From NCBI RefSeq assembly GCF_022201045.2, contig NC_068557.1, positions 27,009,501 through 27,073,500 on the forward strand: a stretch of DNA of 64,000 bases, in the 5' to 3' direction. The DNA comes from Citrus sinensis. Lineage: Eukaryota; Streptophyta; Magnoliopsida; Sapindales; Rutaceae. Each line of letters begins with the position of its first letter. Position 1 is the stretch's first letter. Shown here one piece after another: positions 1-12,747 of the stretch. The notes under the pieces are model-generated. The model was given only the letters and a program-made list of their open reading frames with translations, was not told the DNA's origin and made no database searches. Made by a program: the position numbers and the translations under genes.

Positions 1-3000
1 TCAATGACTGCACCAAGGTGATAGTAAAAGAGAAATCAGATATAATCATACTGCAGGTAGTTGATCTCCCATTGATAAGAAAGCCATGTAAAATTACCGC
101 GGCACGAGCATCCTTTGTTATTGTCCTGATGTCCTCTTTTCCAGTCCAAACCCTTGGCAAAGAGTCATTGTCATGATTGAAGACTGTTGAGAATCTGAAA
201 TATATTTACAGGGTATTAAGCAACAAAGATGATAATAATATTAAAAATATCTTATCAAGATGATAATAATATTAAAAATTTCTTATGAAGATGATAATAA
301 TAATAACCTTCCAATGAGTGATCTCCCATTTGACCAAGCTAAAAGACAAGAAAAACACAAATAAAATATCTTTACCTGTCCTTCATGCGGATCAGAACTT
401 TTCCAGCTTCTTCTCTTGCCTTTTTCACCACAACATTCCTTGCATAGCTCCTTAAATTTTGCACCATTGTGTCAACTGCAGCTTGATCCATTTCAAAACC
501 AGCAATTGCAGTTGAAAACTTCAATACAGCAGCTTCAGTCTCACGTTTAAGAAGCCTTCTTATTGATGCCCAGGTATCTTCATCACCAACTTCAAATAGG
601 GATTCTACAGGTCCACTAAGTGCTTCAGTAAGATTTTTCTGCATTCAATAAGGTGTCAACATGGGAGTCTCAAGTAAATGCATATAAAAATAGTGTGTAA
701 AGAGCAATGTTAACTCAAAAAGCAGTTATGAAGTACTGTATTAGCCAAGAAAATAACCTCATGGTCAGCTATTATTGCAGACAGCTTGACACTGCGAACA
801 GATGATGCTTCTGTATCTATATCACGGCGAAGTTTTTCTCGGACTTTTGAAGCATCCCACTTAGCCTGTCTTATAGCAGCATCTGAGAGAGGAGTTATTG
901 AATTGTCATATCAGACTGCTAATAAGCATGTACACAAGTTGACCATCAAAAGTAAAGATTTGTTCCTAGTATGTAAGAGAATAAGAGGGAGACCCGGTTG
1001 GGGGGGGGGCGGTGTTGCGAGGGGGGAGAGAGAGAGAGAAACAATGAAGACCACCCAATCATTGAGTTGGTGGAAGTGGCCAAAATTATGAGTTTTATAG
1101 CAGCAAAGGGTGTTTGAAGAACTTAGAAAATTCCTAGTGAGGAGAAAAAATCCATCAAACAAGATTTTTACAAGCCTCTGTTCTAATTTCTTGCCAAACA
1201 TCCTACTTTAGAATGTTTTCCAATACCATACAAGTCTTAATTAGCCATTAATAATTATCAAATAAACTATTAAAATTCCCTGTAATTTTTTTGGGGGGGG
1301 CCGAGGGGGGAGAGACAGAGAAACAATGAAGACCACCCAATCGTTGAGTTGGTGGAAGTGACCAAAATTATGAGTTTTATAGCAGCAAAGGGTGTTTGAA
1401 GAACTTAGAAAATTCCAAGTGAGGAGAAAAAATCCATCAAACAAGATTTTTACCAGCCTCTGTTCTAATTCCTGCCAAACATCCTACTTTAGAATGTTTT
1501 CCAATACCATACAAGTCTTAATTAGCCATTAATAATTATCAAATAAACTATAAAAACTCCCTGTAATGCTGCACCACTTCATTCACGTATTTAAATTGGT
1601 CAACAACCCCTGTGAGTTCTGAGATTTACTGTAGTCAAGCCAAAACTTAGTCACGGTAAGAATTTAAGAGTACACCTAAACACAGATCGAGTTCCATATT
1701 GTAAATATTATGCAGTCAAGCAGAAGGGGTAGTTCTCTACCTCACCGTTGAAGGGGATATGAAGCATTTATGGAGACAAGTACAAATGGGGAAGAAGGAA
1801 AAAAGAGCACTAGCTGAATAGTAAACTGGCTAAAATTACAAAACAGTACGAATTTCCATATGGCTTTAATGTAAAAATCCGGAGCTTCAATCATGAGATA
1901 AACATACAAAAATTGACTTCCTTATCAGAAAAAAATTCTAATATTGAGGCAGCAGTCAACTGAAGTTCACCAACAAAAAATAGGTACACGATTATAATTT
2001 GAGAGCAAGCTATTCCAAATTTTCTTACCTGCACACCCTCGGTCAAACTCAAGCATACAAGACTGAGTACAAGTACGAACAGATGCAGCAAATCCCTCCC
2101 CTTTCTTTAGTGATTGTTCCAATTGGATCTTAAAACTTTCAAATGCTTTAGAACGTAGATGACCCAGCAAAGTACTATATGTAGGGTAGACAAACTGGAA
2201 ATTGGGAGAAACATTGTGAATAAATGAGATACAGAAAAACTTAAAAATTAAGAATAATTATAAAAATAAAATAAAAACTTAAGGCAAAAATTGAAATAAA
2301 CCATTTTAAGAAACCATACAATGCGTGAAACCAAATTCAAAAGTGCTAGGTGCAAATACGTCACTGAGTTGTAGGGCTTGACCAGCGTCCTAGAATCAAG
2401 GCTTACTATGAAAGTCTGAATCAGGCTTGGCTCAAGAAAAAATGTTTGCCTCATGCATGGCTTAGTGAGAAAACTTAACTAGACGAGCCTAAGACTCAAA
2501 ACTTTAATCCAGCCAGAACTACACTCTGTCTCTTTCATGCAGGTGTTTGTCCATAAGGGAGGGCATGGGACCTTATCAATACAAGCTCATTTGTAAACAT
2601 CCACAGTTCATGCTCATCTTTGGCATGTTTACCAAGTAACTGTGCATGCAACTAGCGTTGGCAATGGGACGGGATGGGGCAGGATTTGCCAATCCCAATC
2701 CCATCCCACATATGCAAATGGGATAAAAAAATGTCACATTCCCGTCCCTTAATTTTTTTTTTTTTTTTTGGGATAAAAATTTGTCCTTATCCTGTCCCGT
2801 TAAATATCCCATTATCCTAAACAGTCTCGAATGTAAATAAATAAATTCTAACTTTTTTTCTTTTAAGGATCCTCATAATTCAATATAGTAAATCTTGACT
2901 AAATACAAAGTAAAATAATCAAATAATAGTTTTATTTTGACTACATGCATATTCGAATATAATTTTATGCTAACATTTTTTAATTGCCTATTTGTTTCCA

Positions 3001-6000
3001 TTGCACATTAATATTAAGACTTACGCTTCAAAATGTTAGATTTGGACAGTAATCAACTTCAGCCATGTTAAATACAACGCCAAACCAAACACTATTTCAA
3101 AAGCATCCTCATTTATGCAAGTGGGATAAAAAAAAAATCTCATTCATGTCTCTTTGTCTTTTTTTTTTTTTTTGGGACAAAAATATGTCCCAATCCCATC
3201 CCAAATAGGGTGGGATCCAACAATAAAAATTGTCATCCTTCCCTGCAACCAAACCAAGCTTGTGGAGATCACAAGCAGTTTGGCTTAGTAGCAACCTCAT
3301 TTATTTCTAGAAGAATAATTTCAAATCTAAAGAATCTACCAGACAATATGTCAATGTGAGAGGCTAAAAAAATGAATTTGGGCATGGCTGAGTGGTTTTC
3401 AAGCAGCTTTATTTGGTTGGCCCACCCTCTTACCTTTTGAACCTTGTGGAGATCACAAGTTATGATAGCCTAAAAACCAGCAAAGTATGCAGAAAGTAAG
3501 GGGCCAAAAAAAATGAATTTGGGCCTTGCCCACCCCCCTACCTTTTGAAAAAATGAAAAATAAAAATAACAATTCATCCAGAACCAGCAGGAATGTAGTT
3601 TTGCAACAGCTCCACAAATGGCGTTGTAGGACTAGAGAAAGACATTACTTGTGAGAAGGTGTCAAACAGGAGCCCAGGACACTTTGGAATTTAAATTCAA
3701 TAGTGGTTTCAATTTAAGTATTCAAGATTTTTTTGAAAAAAAAAATAGGAGGGTAAAACAACTGTCCATCGTTAAATACCATTTTTAACTCATTATCAAA
3801 AGCATGAGTTAAAAAATGCAACTGCTTGTGCTAAGATAGTTTCAAGGTAAATCTAACAAAAATAAGAATGTGAGAAACCACCAGCTTGACCATTTTCCAC
3901 ATCAGGTCATCTAACATGCATGAAAACTAGATTAAAGTTCTTCCCAAACAGAAAAAATGAACAATACAATAAAAAGTATATAGAGCCTTACATCCAACGC
4001 TTTTGATTCCAACTGTTTTCGTTTTGCATTTCTCACACCTTCATCAAAGTATACTGCCTCCATGTCATACCTAAAATTATTTCAATGTTAAATTCAAGGT
4101 CAGAGCTTCCAAATGGAATGGAACCAATGAACATATCCTGAGGCCCTCAGCATAAATATATGCAATTACTCAAGAAAACAGAAGTAGCAAATCAGGGCTT
4201 CAACTCCTGGTAAAACATAACTTGTAAGTCAGGATATCAGTTTAAAATTTTTATGCATAGGAAGTTTACATAAGCTTAAGAAAGGATGAAATAAACAAGA
4301 AATGTTTTCCTAACACATTCTATAGCCTTTGCTTCATCACACCCAGGTGGAACATCTTAAATACAAATTAAAGATTTATCCACCACGAGTTTGGTCAATC
4401 ATATCATTTAAATCTGAAGATTAATATATCAGAAAAGATGTGAACTTACTCTGAAAGATATGTATCTAGGACAGAGCTCAGCCTTTTTCCAAAACCTGAG
4501 ACAGGACCTTCTTGAACAGCTTCCTCCAATGCCAACCACCCCTGCAACAGATCAACTTAGTACTGGCAGAGGAGAACAGTCTGTATCCAAGAAGAAAGAT
4601 GTATGCTAACATACCTCATCAGCTGATAAACGGCGGAGCTTGTCATTGGCAATCTCCTCACACCGAACAGTTGCAACCATTACCTGATTAAAACTAACAA
4701 AATATTTAATGAAACAAACAAGTGATAATTCGAAACATGAACAGCATATTTGCATCGCAGAAGGACAAATACAAGACCTTATGAGCAGGAAGATCCAGGT
4801 CCTTGTTCTCTTTTATCACTCTCCATATCTGCTGTGCGCTAAAGGAAAATCCTGAAGCAGGAACTACTCCCTGCCTATCACCAGCAAGTCCTCCTGGAGA
4901 GATAGAATGGAAAAACCGCTGTCTCAGTTCAGCAACCTGTACAATATGTTAAGTAAGATCGAAATTTGTAAGCCTGTAAAATAACAGCTGCAAACTACTT
5001 ATTTCACAGGAAATGAGAAGAATTAAATAGGATAAGACACCAAATGACAGATATTATGAACTCTGATTATTGGAAAAACATGTCAGGAATCAAATATTAC
5101 TGTCCCAAGAATTCAAAAGTTCAAGCAGCAAAGGTCAAAACACATATAAACCAATATTCAACAAGCTTCTACTTTTAATAAAGTGTCTACCTGCTCTTTA
5201 AATTGCTCTTCTTTTTCTTCATAGCTAGACAAAGCAGTAACCTCCACCTTCAAGTCAAAAGTAAGAAATGTCAATAAACTTTTATCAACCAAAAACTAAA
5301 GTGCCTGTAGAAAATGAATCAGTGACAGAAAGAGAATCTGGAAAAAATAAAATAAAAAACTCTCACATTAAAAAATTCACTAAGCGGAGTATTTTTAAGG
5401 GTTTGGGGCTTAGGAACTGCATCCCATATCTGCAGGAATAAACACCTATCAAAATGCTGAATGATACAATAAAGAACAAGAGATGAACAAATGCAAATGT
5501 AACCAAAAACAAACAAATTTACCTTTTGAATATCTTCTCTTAGAATGGGCTCTAGATATTCAAGAGGAGTCTGCAAGGACAGTACCAACAGGACAAACAC
5601 TCAAACAGAGAAGAGAAATTATATTCCACAAAGTAAATGAAGCATAAAGACGAAGAAGAAAGACATGACTCCAGACCTTTGTCTTGTCGCGTATAACAAA
5701 TAGAAGGGTCGTTTTGCGTGGGCTAAACAAACGCATCATGACCTACAAACAAACCGAAAAGCAGACTATTCTCTTCGATAAATGCCCACTAACACATTGG
5801 CAGAGACAACTAACTAGAGTACCTGAAAAACTGTCTTTAGAAGAGGCTTATTGGCTGCCTGCTCCCTACCGATATCATGGCACCACCTGCATATCATATT
5901 AGATATCTGATTAATAAATGAAATAACACCCAATGTGTATGTTTTCCTGCAAGTTTCCGAGGCTTCTAAGTGATCTCTCCCTTTTACATTTATAAAACTC

Positions 6001-9000
6001 CAAATATAGATCTACCGTTTGAACAGTGAGGGAATTCAGTACAGACAACAGAACAAAAAGTAGGATTCACACATGCTTTTCTCTTTAAGGAATAAATAGA
6101 TTAAGGTAAATATTGTCAAAAATCATCTCAATACAGCACTTTTCAGACATCAAATTACTATAGGTATAATCTTGCTCCATGGAACAAAATTAATGTCATA
6201 AGTGTTTTCTCAAATATTTATATGCGATCCAACAAAAGAAAGAGGCCAAGGACTAAACCATCAACCCACAGCACAGAAATGAAAGACACTTCCCGCAGCC
6301 CAAAGCCCAGGAAAGTCCAAAATCTGTAAAAGATTAGGAATTTTAATGGTAATGACCAGGATTCAACCAGCCTAAACTACTCACATGCACAACCGAAACT
6401 ATATAAATTAGATGTAGTATTCAACAGAATAAGCCAAGATTATGAAATTTTGTTGCAAATGTCTTATTAGAGTCAATTCAAAACAATCCATCAAATGTAA
6501 TTTATTTCATTCCAAAGCCAGATTGGACAGGCTATTTTTTAAAGAAAACTAGAAAAGCATTTATTTTCTCAAGTCAGCCTTCCTGACCAAGATTTAGCTG
6601 TCTCATGCTAACATATTTAGTAGCTATGAAAAAATATTTAACTCACATGTTTATCAGCACAATATCTGCAATTGCCAAAGCAAACAGGGCGCTTTGTTTC
6701 TCAAATGTTGTGTCGTCCTGTAAATATCAAATTTACAAGCACACATCATGTGTAATGAAAAAAATTCCCAAAAAGTAACATACGATTGCAACAGATAAAT
6801 AAATGCAGCTTCTAATTTTAAAGATAAACAGTTTAATTTTTTTATCTGCTAAATTACACTGAAAAGTTTATAGGCCCAAGAATGTGCAAATGTTCAAAAA
6901 CACACCAACTTATGAAACATAGGAGGCATGTATAGACTTCAGTGTTTCAGAAATCTTGCAGAAAGATATTGAAAAGAGTTGACAACCAAAAGAAAGGACA
7001 AATCTGTCTAGAAGCATTTCTAGATTTACAAAAGGCTCTATGACTAACTTTAAGCCTCATAAACATCACATCAAGCAGGGACCCTAAAAGTCAAACCTGA
7101 TAAACATTTGGATGAAATATCACTACATGAAGATACCAAGGATATCAGTTTCGGGACTTATCACCAGAGAAAAAAACCAAAATCAATATAAGATCCTTAT
7201 TCTAAATTGTTAACCCACTTCAGCCTCCTGATTTAGAACAAGGCATACCTATTCTAAAGGTTACCTCAGCGCTAAGCATCATCTATCCTAATTAGAATTT
7301 TATTATTCGTACAGAATCAACCCATATTTAGTATTGCCAACTACAGAAAGGGTAAGAGCTATAAGATAGAGAAAACTCCTTCATATAGAATCATAGCCCC
7401 AGATTGCACTAAAGTTTGAACTGTAGCAAAAAAAATCAATAAAGATCTTTATACCTCCCCTCTTTCCCTGCTATCACTACCCTCCAAATCCATGGCAATT
7501 GTGAAAGGCTCAATGCCAACACACTTCGCTATCCAAATGCCTTTAGTTGTTTGACTCCTGCAACAAAATTGGATCATTTTTCTTGTTTCTTATAGTAGGA
7601 AATATAAGGAGATTTATATAAAACTTGAGAAACATAAAAAAACCAACCTTCCCCTGAATGCATCCATCTCTCTGAAATTGGTATGGAAAAGATGATTCAT
7701 CAAAGTACTTTTCCCTGTTCATAATGACAAGAGAGAAATCAGGCAAAAGCAAACACGTGATTCAGGCAACCATTATCACTAACGCATTTCCATAACATCA
7801 ATCAAAAGAATATGCATAAGCAATCAATGGGAATCACAGCAAAAAAAATTTAGGATGTACAGTTTATCAACCGAATTTAAGATAGCTTAACAAATACAGA
7901 CTCACTGAGTTCTTCATCGGAATGTTTTTTTTAATCTTGTGGGGGGGGGGGGGGGGGGGGGGGGTGTTTAAGGAGGTAAATGACACCTGAAACCCTCAAA
8001 TTTACCATGACAACATTTAGAGCCATCCTTTTATGGATGCTTGACCCCTAGACTTTAGTTGTTACCAGTTACCACTAAGGTTGACATCTTGACTAATGTC
8101 AACAACCAGAAAGACAATATTGCCCTTAAAAGATTTAAGCCGTTACGAATGATATATTGAAATCTTTTAGGGGCAATGCTGACTTTCTGGCTGGTCAACA
8201 TTAGTAAACGTGCAAAACTTTACGACAAAGCTAATGCCAAGTGGTAAAGTGGTATTTCTAAAAATGGACGGACTTAATTGTTTATACAAAAAATTGTACA
8301 GGGTAAACACTTGTTAATCCTTAAACATTATTGAGTAAATTAATTAAGTCATTAAATACTCAGATGCAGCAACAGCTAAATGTAGATAATACTGAGCTAA
8401 AAGAGTCATAAATGGATTTACAGGGTCTAGAAATCATTTTAATGAAGTCGAGCATTTTGAAGTCCCATGGTATAAATTGGGTTGGACTAAGTCAAATCAT
8501 TTTGGGATGAAAAGAAAACAATCAGCTAGATGCATGTCTTGAAAGTGGTTTTTCAGTAAAAGAGTGCTTCTAGTGCTTTTTACCTTTTTGAACAAAACAC
8601 ATTTAACTACTCTCACAGAAATTACTTTAAACTCAGAGGCATTGCTCTACAAAACACTCACAAAATGCACCCTTATCTCTTACACATACAAGATTACTTG
8701 ATCTATCTAACCTACAGCTTGTAAATCACAATGGCAAAAAAAAAAAAAAATCAACAAATTCAATCATGAATTCTTATCTCGAATCCAAAAGCAGCAACCA
8801 AAATCTAGCAGCGAAAGAGGTCATAACACGGTAAAAGCAGCTTAAACTTCCAAAATAACTGAAAGCCTAAATTCAATAGATAATTCAGCTCTTGAGCAGT
8901 CAAATCCACTAAACTCTCACAAAAACAAAATGAAATAAAATAAAGAACAAGTGGAGCATACCGCTACTTTGAGGGCCCATGATGGCGACGACGGCGTAAG

Positions 9001-9115
9001 AGAGGCCGCAGTGGTTGAGCTTAGTGGTTCTAACGAAGTTCTCAAGGCCATCCACATTGAATTCGCCATTGCCGTCGATCAGTTGCATGCAGCAGCATTC
9101 GTCCGCCATGCCCAT
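1..9115 (-). CDS. RHD3: RHD3-type (atlastin/Sey1-like) ER membrane-fusion GTPase, 3' end missing
   Basis: Encodes a dynamin-like GTPase that tethers and fuses ER tubules. Traced coding exons: 8962-9115, 7648-7714, 7455-7557, 6647-6717, 5823-5886, 5677-5742, 5523-5570, 5367-5429, 5191-5247, 4778-4936, 4615-4683, 4450-4541, 3992-4070, 2029-2194, 758-882, 376-638 and 98-194. They join in frame with GT-AG borders to give 581 residues of a family near 800. The G domain shows GPQSSGKS (about 47-54), QTTKGIW (about 76-82), DLEG (97-100) and RD (171-172). A long helical middle domain follows. The C-terminal membrane hairpin lies beyond base 1. The ATG at 9115 is the first in frame; a second at 9109 is possible. 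Bases 1-97 read as intron. Family assignment is firm. Neighbouring genes suggest the RHD3-homolog-2 (RL2) lineage, which I infer rather than see. Confidence 0.95.
1000..1567. repeat. Tandem duplication of about 282 bp inside an RHD3-like intron
   Basis: Two near-identical copies lie head to tail, about 1000-1286 and 1293-1567. The same 10-mer starts at 1041 and again at 1323, giving a period near 282 bp. Each copy opens with a G run (1000-1009 and 1293-1300) and a purine-rich GA stretch. Both copies sit in the intron between the exons at 2029-2194 and 758-882. Small differences (G-run length, a few substitutions) show the duplication is recent but not new. No coding role is likely. Confidence 0.85.
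2650..3230. repeat. Pair of related GGGAC-rich repeat segments in an RHD3-like intron
   Basis: Segments at about 2655-2820 and 3114-3220 share a pattern: a G/C-patterned block, a 'tgggataaaaa' stretch, a poly-T run and a 'gggacaaaaat' stretch. They look like two diverged copies, or two ends, of a plant non-autonomous repeat whose ends resemble GGCAATGGGACGGG. Both lie in the 1.8-kb intron 2195-3991. Family is unassigned. Confidence 0.5.
3360..3550. repeat. Local duplication in the same RHD3-like intron
   Basis: The string 'aaaaaaatgaatttgggc' occurs near 3367 and again near 3509, and a segment like 'cttaccttttgaa' occurs near 3430 and 3540. A separate match, 'tgtggagatcacaag', occurs near 3260 and 3446. 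These mark small, diverged local duplications next to the repeat pair upstream in this intron. Confidence 0.5.
7941..7964. repeat. Poly-G run, 24 nt
   Basis: An uninterrupted run of 24 G on the plus strand in the first intron of the RHD3-like gene (7715-8961). It directly abuts the inverted-repeat element at 7966-8335. On the transcribed strand it is a C run. Its length in the real genome may differ, because such homopolymers are error-prone in sequencing. Confidence 0.9.
7966..8335. mobile_element. Degenerate foldback (MITE-like) element in RHD3-like intron 1
   Basis: The ends are inverted copies: 'gtttaaggaggtaaatgaca' at the left matches the reverse complement of the right end (gtttaaggattaacaag...). 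Deeper inside, the blocks around 8083-8140 and 8155-8210 are also inverted copies, sharing 'ccagaaag', 'attgcccttaaaagattt' and 'gttgac'. The whole unit folds into a long imperfect hairpin. No clear target duplication is visible, partly because the left border is poly-G. Superfamily is unassigned. Confidence 0.6.
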
Positions 9116-9300
9116 GAGCCTTATTGCCCCCCACAGTAGAGCCAAGTGAAAAGCTAGGGTTTCGATTGAACTGATTTAGAGGATCAATCAATTTAGATTT
9201 TAATGTTTGTTTTTTATATTTGTCTTGGTATCAAGTTTCCTGAGAATAGTGAGAATGGAGTAGAGAAGAAGCAAAGCCCAAAAGAAGACAGGAGTCCGAT
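9116..9300 (-). promoter_or_regulatory. Probable 5' leader and promoter-proximal region of the RHD3-like gene
   Basis: The stretch upstream of the first ATG is the expected transcription start region. Read on the minus strand it is pyrimidine-rich, as plant 5' leaders often are. No TATA box could be assigned with confidence, and the transcript start is not visible. Confidence 0.4.
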
Positions 9301-11220
9301 TGTTTAGTTATGATGATTTATACTTTTTAATACAACTCCCAACGATGGTGATGATATGATGAATCATGAAATGAGTAAAGGAACAGATTCATGCTCCAGG
9401 CCTACACGTATTTACCCTCCTAAGTGACGTGGCAATACTACTACGTGTTGCTTATTGATTCGGTTGAAAAATTAACCCAAAAAAATTAAATTACTAATAA
9501 TTAAATTAATTCATACTTTGTACTGGTTGGACACGACTTAACATACCATCGACTATTTAAGAGTCCAAATAGCATATGAATCCTTATTCTTCAATATTTT
9601 ACAAATAAATAAGTAATTTATCAATTTGTTTCAAATAGGTTCCTAATGGTAATCGGATCAGCTTCTCTCTATATATATGTATATGTGTGCCTGCGTGTAC
9701 ATATATATTTCCTCTTTTGAGAAAATATTGAAGCTAGGGAGCCAGGAGTTCTGAAGCAAATCATAAAAACAGTAAAATTTGATTACCGAATAAAAGTTGA
9801 AATTTTCGATTCATCTAATGACGATGCATATTGAAGGAAGCAATTGCGTGTAGCTACCTTCCATTTAAGTACCATGGGAACGATCCGCATCGGCCGTTCG
9901 TAAAACTTATATTTGAATATTATTTTCAATTTTTTTTACAGTATCTTAATATTTTCATCACAAATAATGTATCATGGAATAATTAGATGATTAATTTCAT
10001 AATTTGAGAATTACTTAATACTCTATGATATTATTCATTTTATGAATATCATATCACTTTTGGTATTAAAGTTAAAATGCTATTATTTTTTCATAAGTAG
10101 TTAAAATGCTATTATTTGATAAGTGAAATGTTACTCTTTTTTATATTTTATGTTTCAGTCAAACATTCATGCCACTGGTGTGATAATATGGGCCAGGATC
10201 CATATATTTGACTCAATTTAAATGGATATAGATTTTAAAATATGTATTCATTTAATAGATAGGCCATAAACGAATCAAATACGGGTCTATTTGTTTATTA
10301 TTTATTTAATTAAATTATTTTTTATCCTTAAATTTATATATAAAAACTTTAAAATTTGAAGGCTAATTTTGTAATTATAGATAGTAATAAGACAAAAAAT
10401 GTAATATTATGTTAAGATTTGAATTCAAATCCAACCCCTCTTTTTACCGTGCTGTAAAGTAGGGATAACAACAATTCGTGTGGCCTAGGCCGGGTATGAA
10501 CTCTTAAAAGCTTTAAAAAATAAATCGAATCCACTTTGGAGATAGCTCAAGACCCTAAATTTTTTTGGATCCGGGGACTTTATCAGATTGTCGAATCCAA
10601 ACCTAAAATATTTTTAATATCATATTTAAGAAAATTAAATAAGACATTATTAAATTATTATGTTAATAACTTTACAAATTAGTAAAAAGAAAACCCTAAT
10701 TCACAATTTTGAATTTTCTCTAATAGTCTTAAACACTATCGCCTCGCTCATTATCCAAGTTTTCCGTCAAATCTGTGCTGCTTGATTACTAGTTATTCTT
10801 CGAGGATTTTAAGAAGATGAAAAGCCCAAAGAGTTAATCTAGATGGTCTTGACGCATGTCTTTAGGCTTCTTGATTAATGACTCTGACAAAAAGATCAGA
10901 TAATGTTGTTGCGAAGTTAATTATAATAACGAAGATAGAGAAGATGTTAGTTCCACCAAAATTATTACACTTGCCTGTAACTGGGACGGCTAAATCCTCG
11001 TTGAATTTTCTCAGATAATTGTTTGTAATACTGAAATAGAAATTCTCTATCAGAATTGTACAATATCTAGTTCCTTGAGTTCATTCTCAATATTTAAAGT
11101 ACATTTTTTCCCATCATCTTCTTTAATTTTACAATTTTGCTGACTTCAGTACTGCTTCTTCTGTCCTGCTACTCTTATCATTTGATGATCAACGCTCTAT
11201 GTCGATACAATTCAAAGAAA
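9301..11220. other. Intergenic, no gene seen
   Basis: AT-rich sequence with short tandem AT motifs (about 9670-9710) and no ORF with recognisable protein content. A segment near 10450-10620 has the G-rich opening typical of decayed plant non-autonomous repeats, but I could not define its ends. Confidence 0.6.
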
Positions 11221-11225
11221 GCCTC

Positions 11226-12742
11226 TGTTGGGAAAAAATTAGGTTTTTAAATTTTTTATAAAATTTTTTGAAAATCGCTCTCATATAATATATAAGAATT
11301 TGTAATCTATAAATCGTACCTTGAAAATCTGATTTGACTTTTTTCGTTGAAGTGATTTAGGCTCCTAGATCACGATCCTCCACCACCACTCCTGTTAGAT
11401 CACGAACTGTCACCAATGATCTTCCAGGTTATGACTTAGATTTGATCTGCACTTGACGTGTGGGCGCCTTTATCACTACCAAAGTAACTAGCATGAGAAA
11501 ATTTTTCTCTCAACAATAGAGAGAAAAATATTTTTATCTGATATGTATAAAGTGGCTACTCTCCTTTTCAATAGAGAAAATAAACATTTTATATCTCTCT
11601 TTAGTGAAAACTATAGGCTCCAAATAATCAAAAAACAAAACTTACTTTACTAGCTTTTTCTATAGGGGACCCACCTTATAAAATAACATAAGGCCCCTTA
11701 CACACAAGCTAATTAAATGGAGCCTCCCACTAAATGATATATTTAGGCTTTTGACTCAAATAGCTAGTTATCTTACTTATTAGTCCAGTAGCGGTGCAGT
11801 CAATTAAATGAGCTAACCCGGTGATCATTTGGGAACATACAATAGTGGCTACAATAATTAGGCTTATAATTAAACTAGCTCAATTATTTAATTCCAAATC
11901 TACTCCACTAAAAGATTGGAACTGACTTCCATAATTGTATGCTCGAATAATAATTCGTCTCAAGCCACATTGATTTCTTTACTGCACAATCCTTTGTACC
12001 ACATCATTAATTAAATCGATATCTCAACTGTCTAATCAATTTAATTACATCTTGTTCCTTGATACTTACTGATTTTCTCTAATGATCATTTTCAACATAC
12101 TAAATATGTTGACACACTCTGGCCAGAGAATTCTATGATCAAGTGCCGAAAACCCATCAAGAGATGTGTAGTACAAATTCTATATTGTTAATCTATAACT
12201 TCAATACTCATAAATGCTCCCACCAAGATACCGGGTAATCTAGACTACAAGTATGTGTCATGCCCATTGGTAACTCAAATGTAATAACAATTACAATCAT
12301 GAAATCATAATTAACTCAAGACTAAGATTACAGTAAAATCAATGCCTATGAGATTTAATAAGTCTGACAGTTATTACAAAGTTAATTAAATCTCATATGT
12401 GATCCTGTTCAATGTAGTCGTACTACATCAATAAATTCATACATGATTAAGACAAATTATTCAATGAATTCATTACAGTCTATACCTAAATAAAGTGCCC
12501 AACTTTATTTATCAACTGCGAACTAAATTTATTTAATCATAAGATAACTTGCATTTATGTCTTCTGTGAATCCACATGGTGATCACATAAATACATATAA
12601 TATGATTAAATGGACTTTAATAAAAAATATTAATGCAATTAAGATATTTGAATAAAATACCTCATTAATTTTATTAATCAGAAAAAATATTTATTATAAT
12701 TAAATAAACACATATGCTTTTAAAGAGCATATTTTCCCAACA
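11226..12742. mobile_element. Solo LTR of an LTR retrotransposon (about 1.52 kb)
   Basis: The unit begins TGTTGGGAAAA and ends TTTTCCCAACA, so it has the TG...CA ends and short inverted termini of an LTR. It is flanked by a perfect 5-bp direct repeat, GCCTC, at 11221-11225 and 12743-12747. No primer-binding site, polypurine tract or gag-pol coding lies next to it, so it is a solo LTR left by recombination between two LTRs. The length suits long-LTR Copia lineages, but without internal sequence the superfamily is inference. Confidence 0.85.
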
Positions 12743-12747
12743 GCCTC

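Noticed and set aside
911..1444. Two near-identical minus-strand ORFs
   Set aside because: They are the translation of the tandem duplication within an RHD3-like intron, not genes.
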